Of a DNA stretch of 64,000 bases, positions 1 through 9,501 are shown in pieces. Location of the stretch: NCBI RefSeq assembly GCF_900451095.1, contig NZ_UGHV01000001.1:1984001-2048000 (forward strand), given 5' to 3'. The notes below the pieces were generated by a model. It worked only from the letters and a program-made list of their open reading frames with translations. It was not told where the DNA came from and did not search any database. The position numbers and the translations under genes were made by a program. The stretch comes from Helicobacter canis (lineage in GTDB: Bacteria; Campylobacterota; Campylobacteria; Campylobacterales; Helicobacteraceae). Position 1 is the first letter of the stretch, and each line of letters starts with the position of its first letter.

Positions 1-2173
1 AATGTATCTCTGTATGCTCTATATAGTAGCGATTTAGCCCAAATGTATGCTGCACTAGTTCTACACGAAAATCACTCCCGAGATAATCCCGCACCACTTC
101 AATAGGCAAGCCTGTGATAAAAAAGCAGCGTTTATGTGAAGTTAGCGTTGCTAACGCCTCCCAAGGATCCTTGATGAAATAATAAAGCCGCAAGTCATTA
201 AACCACGCAATCACTCTTGTAGAAGAATAATCGCTTATATGGCTATAAATCGTAGGGATCGCCCTATCGCTTTGCAATTCTGTATCAAGTATAGGCTCCA
301 TTTGATACACGGCAAAAGACGCTCTGTCTTTTTCCTCTGGGTAGGATAAAAACCCTACTTTATGATATAGCATAAGACTTAGGATAATCCCAGCCCAAGC
401 CACACACGCTACAAGACTTCTGCGCAAAAGCATCGGCATAAGCACAACGACAAGGAGCAAGCATAGCAATGGCAATGAAGCCACGACAAAGCGCAAGATC
501 TTCCACGGAGCCACAGCCATAATCACCACCCCAAAAACAAGAGCCAAGACCCCCATAAGCACCGCTAGAAACACCTCCTTGCTCCATAGATTTTGCATAA
601 GGCGAGCATTTTTATACCACACAAAAAGCGACACACAACACAGCCCTAAAATAATGGGCGTAAAAATATTTTGCCCCAAAATCTCCCCGTAAGCATTCAT
701 AGATTCTGCAAGATTTGTCCCTACTCCACCTGCCCTATCAAGTGCAGAGCTAGCGTGCCCACCAAAGAAGCCTTTGTGATAGATAGGATACATCGCATAG
801 GTGAAGCCTACACCAAGCCCAAAAGTAGCTAACAAAGCTTTGGCTTTTTGGGCAGATGCACCAAGCGATAAAAACACCAAAATCCCCCCAAGCATAAGCA
901 CATATAGCAAGACAAAATACCCACTAAGCAAGAAGCAAGCTAGCACAAAAGCCCCTAAGATAATCTCTGCCCTAGAGACACTTGCGCGACAAAATTGCCG
1001 CGCCATAATCCAAGCAAACGCTAGAAACAAGCACTCCTGCAAGGCATATTCTCGTATTAACATCGTATTAGAAATACTTGCGCCATTAAGAAAAGCTAGA
1101 GATACAAATGCCAACACAAGCACGCTGCTGCCAAACAGCTGCCGCCCAAGCAAAAAGCCAAACAAAAACGCAAGCGGATAAAAGAGCAGGAGATTTACCC
1201 CCACGCCCCTTTGGATAATCCAGCCCAAATCCCCTGTGCGCACGCCAATATGCCATAAACGCAAAATCGTATAATACAAATTCGCGTGTGAATGGGAATC
1301 TCCATTATTTGTGAGATAAAGATCCCCTATATCTTTAAGCGCGGAGATAGGGCTTGCATTATGCCATAGCTCTAGCTCTTTAATCTCTTTACCATAATAT
1401 ACCCCATCGCGACACTCCCCACCCCATAAGCACCCTTTAGAATGCGAGCTAATCGCTACTGACCACACCTCATCGCCGTGCAAGTGGATCTTTTGCCCCA
1501 TATACCACCAGCGCAAGCCAAAGCCGATGAGAAATACCACACCACACACAATGAGAATCCACCTTTTGTAGCTAATACCACAAAACACGCTTGAGCTTTG
1601 ATGTAAAGAATTTGTAACTGCAGCAAAGCTTTGTGCCGGGATCTTGCTATACCACCGCTTGGCTAGAATCTGCAAGGCGTGATATTTATAAGATACCAAG
1701 CTAAGCAAAAGACATAGCCCTGCGACAAAGCCATAGCCTAGCAAAAGCTTTTTCCATAGTGTGGGTGCTATGGCGATTGTATAATGCAAAGTGCCAGAAA
1801 TAGCTGATATGGGGGATTTTGTCTCTAAGACAAGATAGTTTTTATCCAGCGTGATTGTGCTAATTAGCTGCGTATCGGGTGCATTGAGTATGAGCTGTGT
1901 AGATAGATCTGTAAGAAGTGTGAAATCTCTTTGATAGCGAAATATATGACTTGGGAAACGGAGCTTAGCGCGATAGATATAGGTCCTAGTTTGTGTGCTG
2001 GCTATGGGGGGGGGGGGGAAGGCAGTAGCAGAGGTGAAAGTCGCTTCTATTGTCGCTTCATAGCTATGGGATTTTGCATAATGATGTATGCCATAAAGTG
2101 CCAAAGCACAAAGGACAAACACCCCGCTTAGCCCCGCTAGAATCCACAACCAAAGCACTGATAATCTTCTCAT
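1..2173 (-). CDS. Phase-variable GT-C membrane glycosyltransferase (3' end outside window)
   Basis: The gene starts at ATG 2173 and stays open to base 1, giving at least 724 residues; the stop lies outside the window. An N-terminal membrane segment (about residues 5-24) is followed by a periplasmic stretch, a second membrane segment near residue 140, and then many hydrophobic helices. The short motif HGDEVWS after a helix resembles the acidic first-loop motif of GT-C enzymes of the ArnT/PMT (GT39-like) type, which use lipid-linked sugars. The gene contains 13 consecutive C (on its own strand) at residues about 52-56. I followed the frame across the tract and at several downstream points, and it is continuous, so the gene is readable as sequenced. 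Donor and acceptor cannot be inferred; surface glycan modification is likely. Confidence 0.75.
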   Translation of the reverse strand, partial: MRRLSVLWLWILAGLSGVFVLCALALYGIHHYAKSHSYEATIEATFTSATAFPPPPIASTQTRTYIYRAKLRFPSHIFRYQRDFTLLTDLSTQLILNAPDTQLISTITLDKNYLVLETKSPISAISGTLHYTIAIAPTLWKKLLLGYGFVAGLCLLLSLVSYKYHALQILAKRWYSKIPAQSFAAVTNSLHQSSSVFCGISYKRWILIVCGVVFLIGFGLRWWYMGQKIHLHGDEVWSVAISSHSKGCLWGGECRDGVYYGKEIKELELWHNASPISALKDIGDLYLTNNGDSHSHANLYYTILRLWHIGVRTGDLGWIIQRGVGVNLLLFYPLAFLFGFLLGRQLFGSSVLVLAFVSLAFLNGASISNTMLIREYALQECLFLAFAWIMARQFCRASVSRAEIILGAFVLACFLLSGYFVLLYVLMLGGILVFLSLGASAQKAKALLATFGLGVGFTYAMYPIYHKGFFGGHASSALDRAGGVGTNLAESMNAYGEILGQNIFTPIILGLCCVSLFVWYKNARLMQNLWSKEVFLAVLMGVLALVFGVVIMAVAPWKILRFVVASLPLLCLLLVVVLMPMLLRRSLVACVAWAGIILSLMLYHKVGFLSYPEEKDRASFAVYQMEPILDTELQSDRAIPTIYSHISDYSSTRVIAWFNDLRLYYFIKDPWEALATLTSHKRCFFITGLPIEVVRDYLGSDFRVELVQHTFGLNRYYIEHTEIH
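2006..2018. repeat. Homopolymer tract, 13 G on + strand (contingency locus)
   Basis: Thirteen G (13 C in the gene on the minus strand) lie inside the 5' part of the glycosyltransferase, about 155 bases after its start. At 13 the frame is open; a change of one or two bases would truncate the product after about 60 residues. Such tracts are typical phase-variation switches in Helicobacter and Campylobacter. Confidence 0.85.
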
Positions 2174-2312
2174 ATACACCCCTTTAGCCAAAATAAAAGC
2201 ACGCATTATAGCAGACCTTAATAATTTCTGTGCGAAGCCGCCATACCTTGAATAGCAAGCCAAGGACGCATCACACAAATAAAATCTATGCAAATCAAGG
2301 ATTTTAGGGCGA

Positions 2313-2342
2313 TTGACAAAGGCTCATTAACTTTTCTATTAA
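2313..2342 (+). promoter_or_regulatory. Candidate sigma-70 promoter of the outer membrane protein gene
   Basis: TTGACA at 2313-2318 and TATTAA at 2337-2342 are separated by 18 bases, about 65 bases upstream of the porin-like gene start. The -35 box is perfect and the -10 box has a fair match. Confidence 0.5.
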
Positions 2343-2408
2343 AATATTAGGCGTTTTGTCGATATACTTTCCGTGAGCAAAGCTCAACTTCACAACAAAG
2401 GACACAAG

Positions 2409-3560
2409 ATGAAAAGCAAACTTTTAATAAGTGCTGTTCTTGCTTCAGCAGTTGCCACAGGTGCAAATGCAAATGTAGAGCTATTTGGGCATTTAGGTGT
2501 AGTGTATAATCAAGAATTTGGCGATTATATGCATTTTAACAAAGACGGCGTTAATTATGGTGGCTTCACTGGACATCTAGGCATTGATATTGGATCTAAC
2601 AGCGTTGGATTTGGTGTTGGTGGCTGGGGTGGCTCACAAATTTGGGCGACAGATAATTACGCAAAACATAATGTCTATGGCGATAAATACATCGATCTAT
2701 CCGACTTGTATTTCCGCTATAACGGCTCATTTGATTTCTATGCAGGGCGATTTGATGGTAGCTTTATGCGATCAGATTGGCTTAATAGCTATATACAAGG
2801 TGTGGGCTTTAGCTACAACCTAGGCAAGTCAAACATTTGGGCTACTTGGGCAAATGACTACACGACATTTGGTGTGTTACCAGGGCGTATCGCAAGTGAG
2901 CTTACTGCATACACTAGATTCCCATCAAGCTTTAATAACTTTGACATCGGTAGCCGAGACATTATAGCTGGTGGTGCGAATCTTGACTTTGGTATCGCGC
3001 AAATCGATCCTTTTGTGCATTACTTCCTAGACTCTTACTCTCAAAGCAATGTGCTTCAAGCAGGGACTAGAGCGGCACTTGTGCTAGGTGGTAGTGGTGT
3101 GAAATCTATCACTTCTGGTAAGTTTATGTGGCAAAATGGCTGGAATGGCAACACAATGTTCGTGCAGCTTGAAGAAGAGCTTCGATTCCAAGATATTTTC
3201 AAACTCGGTGGTGGCTGGTATATGGTCGGCGATAATGCTGGTATCAAAACAATCAGCGACAACACTCGATTCTATGGTCGCTACCTTATGCCATCTCACG
3301 CCGGACACTTTGGTGCAGGGACAAGCACTTGGTATGCTTTTGGCGGTGTAGAACACGAGAGAGTAAAGCTTGATGTGCTCTATGCTGGTGGCGATTATAG
3401 TGAGTTTTCTGCCGTGGCTTCTGTGCGTGTGTTTGACCTAGGGCTAGGCTTTATGAGAGAAGGTTTAGCTCTTGATGTAGGCGGTGGCTATGTCAATAAC
3501 GGCTTTGGTGGCAATCTACAATACCACAATGCCATAGCATTTGCAAAACTTGTATTCTAA
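2409..3560 (+). CDS. Outer membrane beta-barrel (porin-like) protein
   Basis: The product is 383 residues from ATG 2409, chosen because AAAGGA sits just upstream and the first residues form a signal peptide (MKSKLLISAVLASAVATGANA, cleaved near residue 22). A GTG 36 bases upstream is in frame but has no ribosome-binding site. The mature protein is rich in Gly, aromatic residues and alternating beta-strand patterns and ends in a C-terminal Phe (KLVF), as expected for an outer-membrane barrel recognised by BamA. It resembles the Helicobacter Hof-type outer membrane families in length and style, but I cannot assign a specific member. It is monocistronic, with its own promoter and a strong terminator. 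Confidence 0.75.
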   Translation: MKSKLLISAVLASAVATGANANVELFGHLGVVYNQEFGDYMHFNKDGVNYGGFTGHLGIDIGSNSVGFGVGGWGGSQIWATDNYAKHNVYGDKYIDLSDLYFRYNGSFDFYAGRFDGSFMRSDWLNSYIQGVGFSYNLGKSNIWATWANDYTTFGVLPGRIASELTAYTRFPSSFNNFDIGSRDIIAGGANLDFGIAQIDPFVHYFLDSYSQSNVLQAGTRAALVLGGSGVKSITSGKFMWQNGWNGNTMFVQLEEELRFQDIFKLGGGWYMVGDNAGIKTISDNTRFYGRYLMPSHAGHFGAGTSTWYAFGGVEHERVKLDVLYAGGDYSEFSAVASVRVFDLGLGFMREGLALDVGGGYVNNGFGGNLQYHNAIAFAKLVF

Positions 3561-3566
3561 GCCTAT

Positions 3567-3606
3567 GATAGCGGGACACCCCGCTATCGCTTTCTCTTTT
3601 TTTCTT
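3567..3606 (+). terminator. Rho-independent terminator after the outer membrane protein gene
   Basis: A perfect 9-bp stem GATAGCGGG (3567-3575) / CCCGCTATC (3580-3588) with a 4-base loop is followed by a pyrimidine- and T-rich run. It begins 7 bases after the stop codon. Confidence 0.85.
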
Positions 3607-3686
3607 CAGTAAATCACTTTTTAGATTCTAGGTATTTGGATTCCTACTCTATATCCATAAGGTCGTGCAAAGCAAAGTGCTAGATT

Positions 3687-4160
3687 CTAGCGATTAGTAA
3701 TTGTCTCTGGGTAGAGATCGTGATTGGCTAGGCGCATTTGTGCCATTTGCTGATATTGTCCCTTGCCATAATTACAATACGGATCGATACTTAGCCCACC
3801 TCTTGGGAGAAACTTCCCCCACACCTCTATATAATGCGGCTCTAAAAGTTTGTTTAAATCTTTCAAAATAAGGTTCATACAATCTTCGTGAAATGCGCCG
3901 TGATTGCGGAAGCTAAAGAGATAGAGCTTAAGTGATTTGGATTCTACAATGAGCGTATCTGGGATATAGCTGATATAAATAGTAGCAAAGTCTGGCTGCC
4001 CTGTGATCGGGCATAAAGAGGTGAACTCTGGGCAATTAAATTTGACAAAATACGCCACATCTGGGTGGGGATTTGGGACTGCTTCTAGCAAGCTTGGCGC
4101 GTAGTTATGCTCATAAGTCGTGCGTGAGCCTAGGGCTTTTAAGTCTAAATCATTTGCCAT
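3687..4160 (-). CDS. queF: NADPH-dependent 7-cyano-7-deazaguanine reductase QueF
   Basis: QueF reduces preQ0 to preQ1 in queuosine biosynthesis, acting in the cytoplasm before insertion into tRNA. The 157-residue protein is the short, unimodular QueF type. The active-site segment [13 protein letters not shown] holds the nucleophilic Cys50, which forms the thioimide with preQ0, and the conserved Asp57. The later stretch [17 protein letters not shown] is the family signature region. The start at 4160 is preceded by AAGGAG. It is followed, in the same direction and 39 bases upstream, by coaE and speE, so it may be the last gene of that unit. Confidence 0.93.
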   Translation of the reverse strand: MANDLDLKALGSRTTYEHNYAPSLLEAVPNPHPDVAYFVKFNCPEFTSLCPITGQPDFATIYISYIPDTLIVESKSLKLYLFSFRNHGAFHEDCMNLILKDLNKLLEPHYIEVWGKFLPRGGLSIDPYCNYGKGQYQQMAQMRLANHDLYPETITNR

Positions 4161-4199
4161 TGATACTCCTTGGTATAAATAGCAAAGCTAAAGCAAAAC

Positions 4200-4874
4200 C
4201 TATGCCTTGATACGCATTGCAAGCTCGCGCAGCATAGAATCCACTTTTGCTTCTAGCGCGGGAAGCGTGCTGCTATTGTCTATGACAATATCACTTTGGG
4301 CGAGTTTTTGCCCTAGTGGCATTTGTGATTGGATTCTAGCTTTTGCCTGCTCTAATGTGAGTGTGTTTCTTTGCATTAAGCGCGCAAGCTGCAAGTCTTC
4401 TCTAGCACTCACACACACCACCATATCCACACCATAGCGCGCCCTCCCACCACTTTCAAAAAACAATGGTATATCAAGGAAATACCACTTTTTACGCGCT
4501 TCTAGCATACAGGCTTTAGCGATGATTTGAGCGTATATGCGTGGGTGAGTTATGGATTCTAGTAAAGTGCGCTTTGCAGGATCGCTAAAGACAATCTCCC
4601 CGAGGGCTTTGCGATTGATTGTAATAGGTCCATTAGATTCTACAATACCCTTGCCAAAGGTGCCAACAAGCACGCCAGCACATTCTTCAAGCACACAATG
4701 CGCGATACTATCAGCACAGATAATCTCAAAACCACGCGCTTGCAAAAGCCTACTAACGCTACTTTTTCCACACGCTATACCGCCTGTCAGCGCGACTCCA
4801 TAGCGCAAGGAGAGAGACTTGGCAAAAGTGGATTCTAGGGAGCTAGAATCCACTTTTTCTAGTTTTTGACCCAC
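4200..4874 (-). CDS. coaE: Dephospho-CoA kinase
   Basis: CoaE phosphorylates dephospho-CoA in the last step of coenzyme A synthesis. The 224-residue protein has the P-loop GGIACGKSS at residues 31-39 and the family segments DIPLFFE and QMPLGQK. Its gene overlaps speE by 16 bases; the same pair is adjacent in H. pylori. The N-terminus before the first beta strand carries an extra segment (EKVDSSSLESTFAKS) encoded by an inverted pair of the window-wide repeat (GTGGATTCTAG...CTAGAATCCAC). This is not part of the normal kinase fold and looks repeat-derived. Confidence 0.93.
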   Translation of the reverse strand: MGQKLEKVDSSSLESTFAKSLSLRYGVALTGGIACGKSSVSRLLQARGFEIICADSIAHCVLEECAGVLVGTFGKGIVESNGPITINRKALGEIVFSDPAKRTLLESITHPRIYAQIIAKACMLEARKKWYFLDIPLFFESGGRARYGVDMVVCVSAREDLQLARLMQRNTLTLEQAKARIQSQMPLGQKLAQSDIVIDNSSTLPALEAKVDSMLRELAMRIKA

Positions 4875-5659
4875 GGCTGCAAAGTGCTTGCTAAACGCGT
4901 GGGCATAGCAAAAGCGGCATTATGAATATCAGCATTATAGAAGCTAAGATTATCAAGCATATCAGCCCTTTGCAGCCACAAATCAGCCAAGGGATGCGTA
5001 GCCTTAGAAGCAAATACAAAAACCTCATCGCCAAAAAATGGCATAGCAAATGGCATAGTGATAGAAAATAGCGCACTCACGCTACTTAACATCTGTTTGC
5101 ACTCATCTGCTTGCAAATACGGATGCGGAAGCCTTGCGATAAATACCCCATCTATATATAGCATACGGCTTAGTCCATCAAGCTCGTGGGCATTGGGGGT
5201 GGCTTGGTGAATGATTAGATGATATTTACCTAGCGGCAGATCAATCGCTTTAGCATACAGCCCAAAGTCTCTATGCTCGCGCACACTTTGAAAATGCGGC
5301 AAAAAGCTTATAAGAGAATCTAGCACCTTGCTATCACTCTGTATATAATGTATAAGCATATTATGCTTAAGTAGCTCAAAAGCAAGCTCGAGATTAAACC
5401 CCCCAAGTATAAGAGCTTGATCTTGTGGGGATTCTGGGGTTTTGACCTGCAAGCAGCAAGCCCCAATATGTGCGATAAACTCACTCACATAGCCCAAATG
5501 GCATTCAAGCAATAGCTCGCGCTCATCGATAAGAGCAATTTGCCCAAATTTTTTGCTTTTAAAAATTTCTAAAATATGATCACTTCGCACATCAAGGGTT
5601 TTTTCTTCGATGGCATATTCTTTATGAAAGTCTGCGCTAAGTTGGTGATTGAGCCACAT
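4859..5659 (-). CDS. speE: Spermidine synthase (Helicobacter-type SpeE)
   Basis: SpeE transfers an aminopropyl group from decarboxylated S-adenosylmethionine to putrescine. The 266-residue protein matches the divergent Helicobacter SpeE in length and in blocks I recall from it (KTLDVRSDHILEIFKSKKFG, SFLPHF, GLSRMLYIDGVFIA, FYNADIHNAAFA). The usual GGGDG motif is replaced by a divergent LGGFNLE, as in the H. pylori enzyme. The start at 5659 has AAAGGA upstream. The last 16 bases overlap coaE, so the two are probably translationally coupled. Confidence 0.9.
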   Translation of the reverse strand: MWLNHQLSADFHKEYAIEEKTLDVRSDHILEIFKSKKFGQIALIDERELLLECHLGYVSEFIAHIGACCLQVKTPESPQDQALILGGFNLELAFELLKHNMLIHYIQSDSKVLDSLISFLPHFQSVREHRDFGLYAKAIDLPLGKYHLIIHQATPNAHELDGLSRMLYIDGVFIARLPHPYLQADECKQMLSSVSALFSITMPFAMPFFGDEVFVFASKATHPLADLWLQRADMLDNLSFYNADIHNAAFAMPTRLASTLQPWVKN

Positions 5660-5741
5660 AATAAATCCTTTATAATGATGAATATGCTGCGATTATAGCG
5701 TATTTACCCACGCTAGAATCCACTTTTAGCCTAGTGGCTAG

Positions 5742-6281
5742 CTATCTTGTTTGTGTTTTACTTTTCTGCTCTTTTTGGATTCTCTTTAATTCTTTTTCAA
5801 ATTTTTTACGCCGTAATATTGGCAGTCTATCGACAAACAAAACACCATCTAAATGATCCATCTCGTGCTGCACCGCTATGGCAAGCAAGCCATCTGCCTG
5901 CAAGACTCTCTCCACGCCAAATCGATCTTGATACCCTATACTTACTGACTCAAATCGCTCAATCTCTTCATAAAATCCCGGGACAGACAAGCAGCCTTCT
6001 TGGTAGGTTACTATGCCTTGAGTTTTTAGCAAAGTGGGGTTAATAAGCTCTAATCTATCTTCTTCATATTGCTGCCCATCTTCTTCGCGCGGCAGGGTGA
6101 TCACAAGCGCACAAATAGGCTTATTGACCTGAATCGCCGCAAGTCCTATGCCATTTGTAGCAATCATCGTTTCATACATATCATCAAGCAAAGTATGAAG
6201 CCCCTCATCAAATTCCCTAACTTTTTGGGATTTTGTCTTAAGTCTTTTGTCTGGGTATTTAACTATCGGCAGAATCGCCAT
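5742..6281 (-). CDS. def: Peptide deformylase
   Basis: This metalloenzyme removes the N-terminal formyl group from nascent proteins. The three family motifs are present: GIGLAA (residues 44-49), EGCLS (95-99, metal ligand Cys97) and QHEMDH (138-143, ligands His139 and His143, catalytic Glu140). I place the start at ATG 6281 (product [10 protein letters not shown], 179 residues), the normal deformylase N-terminus. An upstream in-frame ATG would extend into the preceding gene. The reading frames overlap by 23 bases, suggesting coupling. It belongs to the tig-clpP-(GGDEF)-def run. Confidence 0.93.
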   Translation of the reverse strand: MAILPIVKYPDKRLKTKSQKVREFDEGLHTLLDDMYETMIATNGIGLAAIQVNKPICALVITLPREEDGQQYEEDRLELINPTLLKTQGIVTYQEGCLSVPGFYEEIERFESVSIGYQDRFGVERVLQADGLLAIAVQHEMDHLDGVLFVDRLPILRRKKFEKELKRIQKEQKSKTQTR

Positions 6282-7350
6282 TGATATCATCCTGCTGGTA
6301 GATTTTGCAATGTCGCTTTTCATCAAGCGCGATTTTTAATGTCGAAAGGCACGCGCTTTGTGTCTCTTCAATAGAGCGTTCTGGCATAATTTTTGCGATA
6401 CTTGAGGTTACATCAAGTTGCAGATTCATATCCCCTACAAACACATCAGTTGTCTGGGCTGATTGGTAGAGAAACACACAAAGCTCTTGGGCTTCAATCA
6501 AGTCCGAATACTTTAGCAAGATCCCAAACACACCATCACCCATATATGCGATAAAATCGCTAGTTTGTATGTGTTTTTGCAAAAATTTCGCCATAGTCTT
6601 TAGAAGAATGGTAAAAACAGGAGAATCCTGCCCAACCTGATGAGATAAATCTTGAGACAGAGTAATGTAGATCAATACTGAAGAGTGATTAAACTCCAAA
6701 CAGAGCTTTTGCTCTTTAAGCAAAACATCAGTAAAGTAGCTTTTATTATACACATCAAGATTGAGATCATAGACAGAATTTTGGCTGATTTGCTTAAGGT
6801 TTTTATCAGTCTTTGCATAAAGCTCGCGGATTTGATCAAGCTGCTTGGAAGTGATCTTTGTAACTTTCGTCATATCGCGGATAAAAAAGTCCATCACATT
6901 GCGCATAGTGAGCTTATTATCTGCTTGCTCCACATCTTTGGAATATTGCTTTACTACATTTTCAGCGATTAAGAAATTTTGATACACGACAGACATACAG
7001 CCAAGCACCTGCTTGATAATGCGCAAGCTCTCGCCTACGGATTTCTCAAACACAAGTGCGCGATTTTCTAAATCTGATTGCATACGCATAATAGTGCGGA
7101 TTTTCTCCCTAATGGCTGGCGGCTCTTTTTGCAAAAACTTCTCAAAATATAAGCGGTAGTTTGAAGGTAGGCAAGGCAAGGATTCTGCTTGAAGGGTATG
7201 GATAGTGGTCTCTGAAAGGCGATTTACCACCTCTATGAAATCACCACTTTCTCCAGATCCCGGCGCAATATCAGAATGCACATCCGGATTGATCCCCGAT
7301 AAGAAAGGATTAGAGCCTATATCAGAGGCTTTTTCTTGATTTTTCTCCAT
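6259..7350 (-). CDS. Degenerate GGDEF-domain protein
   Basis: This 363-residue cytoplasmic protein has a long helical N-terminal half (about residues 35-190) and a C-terminal half with the topology of a GGDEF domain. It includes the opening [12 protein letters not shown] near residue 199 and a signature loop [12 protein letters not shown] at 268-279. The loop reads GDGVF where an active diguanylate cyclase has GGDEF or GGEEF. I infer a non-catalytic or signal-binding domain. The gene sits between clpP and def, which are directly adjacent in H. pylori and C. jejuni as I recall, and its 3' end overlaps def. Its role is unknown. Confidence 0.65.
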   Translation of the reverse strand: MEKNQEKASDIGSNPFLSGINPDVHSDIAPGSGESGDFIEVVNRLSETTIHTLQAESLPCLPSNYRLYFEKFLQKEPPAIREKIRTIMRMQSDLENRALVFEKSVGESLRIIKQVLGCMSVVYQNFLIAENVVKQYSKDVEQADNKLTMRNVMDFFIRDMTKVTKITSKQLDQIRELYAKTDKNLKQISQNSVYDLNLDVYNKSYFTDVLLKEQKLCLEFNHSSVLIYITLSQDLSHQVGQDSPVFTILLKTMAKFLQKHIQTSDFIAYMGDGVFGILLKYSDLIEAQELCVFLYQSAQTTDVFVGDMNLQLDVTSSIAKIMPERSIEETQSACLSTLKIALDEKRHCKIYQQDDINGDSADS

Positions 7351-7371
7351 TGTCTTCCTTGCTTATGTGAT

Positions 7372-7959
7372 CTATTTAATGCTTTTTGTCAAAACCTTAT
7401 CGATTAGTCCATAATCCTTGGCTTCTTTAGCACTCATAAAAAAGTCTCTTTCTGTATCTTGGGCGATTTTTTTCAGTGTTTGCCCAGTGTTACTAGCCAT
7501 AATTTCATTAAGCACTGACTTAAGTCGTAAAATCTCTTTGGCTTGGATCTCTATATCTGTGGCTTGTCCTTGCGCACCACCAAGAGGCTGATGAATCATA
7601 ATGCGAGAATTTGGCAGAGAATATCGCTTGCCCTTAGCCCCGCAGCTAAGCAAAAACGCCCCAGCACTAGCAGCCTGCCCTATGCAAATCGTGCAAATAT
7701 CTGGACGGATATATTGCATAGTATCATAGATACTAAACGCACTTGTGATCACGCCTCCGGGGGAATTGATGTAGAGATTGATGTCTTTTTCTGGATCTTC
7801 TGCTTCAAGAAACAATAGCTGGGCAACAATGGAGCTTGCTACCATATCGTTAATCTCCCCACTTAGCAAAATCACGCGATCTTTAAGTAGCCTTGAGTAG
7901 ATGTCATAGCTTCGCTCACTGCGCCCTGTTTTTTCAATCACATAAGGAATATAGTTCAT
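7372..7959 (-). CDS. clpP: ATP-dependent Clp protease proteolytic subunit
   Basis: ClpP forms the 14-mer proteolytic chamber working with ClpX or ClpA. The 195-residue protein starting at ATG 7959 ([13 protein letters not shown]) has the catalytic triad Ser98 (GQAASAGAF), His123 ([10 protein letters not shown]) and Asp172 (TERDFFMSA). The frame stays open upstream into the tail of tig, but that extension is out of keeping with ClpP, and the MNYIPY start is standard. The start overlaps the tig stop by a few bases, which implies coupling of chaperone and protease. Confidence 0.95.
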   Translation of the reverse strand: MNYIPYVIEKTGRSERSYDIYSRLLKDRVILLSGEINDMVASSIVAQLLFLEAEDPEKDINLYINSPGGVITSAFSIYDTMQYIRPDICTICIGQAASAGAFLLSCGAKGKRYSLPNSRIMIHQPLGGAQGQATDIEIQAKEILRLKSVLNEIMASNTGQTLKKIAQDTERDFFMSAKEAKDYGLIDKVLTKSIK

Positions 7960-7963
7960 CGCA

Positions 7964-9406
7964 TTAAGCCTTTGGAGTTTTTTTGGTTGTTTTGGGTTTG
8001 GTGGCTTTGGCAGGGCTTTTGCCTTCATTAGCACTAGAATCCACTTTTGTAGAATCCGCCTTTTTGGAGTCCGCTTGGCTAGAATCCACTTTTGTAGCCT
8101 TTGCTTTTTTATCGAGCAAGCCGGCTTTTTCATCAAGCAGATGATGCAGCACGCGATCTTCTATCATTGCCATTTTTACTGCAGGGATCAGCCCATTTTC
8201 TCGATAGTATTCAAGCACCTCTTTTGGATTTTGACCTTGCATCATTGATTCATAGTAAATAGCCTGCATTACTTCATTGTCATTGATAGTAATGCCCTTT
8301 GCCTTAGCGATAGCATCGACAATGAAAGTAATCTTCACACTCTTGCGCGCCTCATCACGGAAGCTCTCGCGCTTATCTTTGGCTTTTTGCACATCTTGCT
8401 GATAATCTTTTAGCTCATCTGGCGCGATTGTGGAGAGCGCATTGCGGAATAGCACATCCATTTCTTGCTCGACAATAGCATCGGGCAAATCAAAGCTAAA
8501 GCCGCTATCAAGGGCTTCAAGACATTTTTGCTTCATTTCATCATTGTAGTGGCGGTTTTTCATCTCTAGGGCAAGTTCATCTTTCATACGAGATTCTAGC
8601 TCTGCAAGCGTCGCATCATCTCTGCCTAGAATCTTTGTCGCAAGCACATCATCAATCGCGCATTTTACGCGCTCTTGGATTTTATTGATCTTGACCTTGA
8701 AAGTCGCGAGTTTGCCTGCTAGCGCACTTGAGTGATAATTCTCCGGGAAATTGACCTCAATGCTCTTTTCTTCGCCATTTTTGACACCTATAAGCGCATC
8801 TTCAAAGCCGGGGATAAACTGCCCGCTGCCAATCGTGAGATCAAAGCCTTCTGCCTTGCCGCCTTCAAAAGCTACGCCATCAACAAAGCCTTCAAAGTCA
8901 ATATTGACAATATGATCTTTTTTGACTGCTTTATCTTTGGATTCTACTAGCTCACCTTGCGATTGTGCCATCATATCAAGTCGCTCTTGTATGTCTTTTT
9001 TCTCTGGCGTGGGGATTTTGGGCGTGGGGATTTTGGATTCTAGGGCTTCTAGGCTAAATTCTGGAATCAATGAAATAGCAATCTCCACCTCAATTGCCTC
9101 TGCCCCTTTATCAAACTTCGTGATAATAGGATCGCCGATGAGCTGCTGGGGAGTGAGCTGCAATTCTTTGAGTGCATTTGATAGCATATCTTGCACAAGC
9201 TCTTTTTGCGCGTCTTTTTCTAGGGAATCTTTGTAGCGAGATTTGACAATTTGCACAGGCACTTTGCCGGGTCTAAACCCAGCGATTTTAAGTGTCTTGC
9301 TTGCTTTTTGCGCGATAGATTCTAGCTTTTTCTCAAGATCTTGAAGCGCGATTTTGCCTTTTGCGATCGCATTGGCGGTGTTGGTTTTGCTTGTTTGAAG
9401 ATTCAT
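7964..9406 (-). CDS. tig: Trigger factor with repeat-derived C-terminal tail
   Basis: Trigger factor is the ribosome-associated chaperone and peptidyl-prolyl isomerase. The N-terminal ribosome-binding domain carries GFRPGKVP, the FKBP-like domain spans about residues 163-240 ([13 protein letters not shown] and following), and the helical chaperone domain runs to about 426. Residues 427-480 form a low-complexity Lys/Ala/Thr/Ser tail. Within it, VDSS, ADSKK and VDSS are encoded by GTGGATTCTAG-type repeat words, so the tail probably grew from the window-wide repeat. The gene heads the tig-clpP-GGDEF-def cluster and is divergent from fliI. Confidence 0.93.
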   Translation of the reverse strand: MNLQTSKTNTANAIAKGKIALQDLEKKLESIAQKASKTLKIAGFRPGKVPVQIVKSRYKDSLEKDAQKELVQDMLSNALKELQLTPQQLIGDPIITKFDKGAEAIEVEIAISLIPEFSLEALESKIPTPKIPTPEKKDIQERLDMMAQSQGELVESKDKAVKKDHIVNIDFEGFVDGVAFEGGKAEGFDLTIGSGQFIPGFEDALIGVKNGEEKSIEVNFPENYHSSALAGKLATFKVKINKIQERVKCAIDDVLATKILGRDDATLAELESRMKDELALEMKNRHYNDEMKQKCLEALDSGFSFDLPDAIVEQEMDVLFRNALSTIAPDELKDYQQDVQKAKDKRESFRDEARKSVKITFIVDAIAKAKGITINDNEVMQAIYYESMMQGQNPKEVLEYYRENGLIPAVKMAMIEDRVLHHLLDEKAGLLDKKAKATKVDSSQADSKKADSTKVDSSANEGKSPAKATKPKTTKKTPKA

Positions 9407-9501
9407 ACCATATCCTTGAAATGTGAGTAAATCTGGGCATTTTAGCCAAAAATATCAAAAAACATTATAAAATTACACGATTTGACTTCTTAAGGAATGT
9501 A

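Noticed and set aside
8732..9236. Plus-strand reading frames over tig
   Set aside because: They are antisense shadows of a well-conserved gene; similar shadows over flgL, glcD, hslU, tuf, rplA and rpoB were discarded for the same reason.
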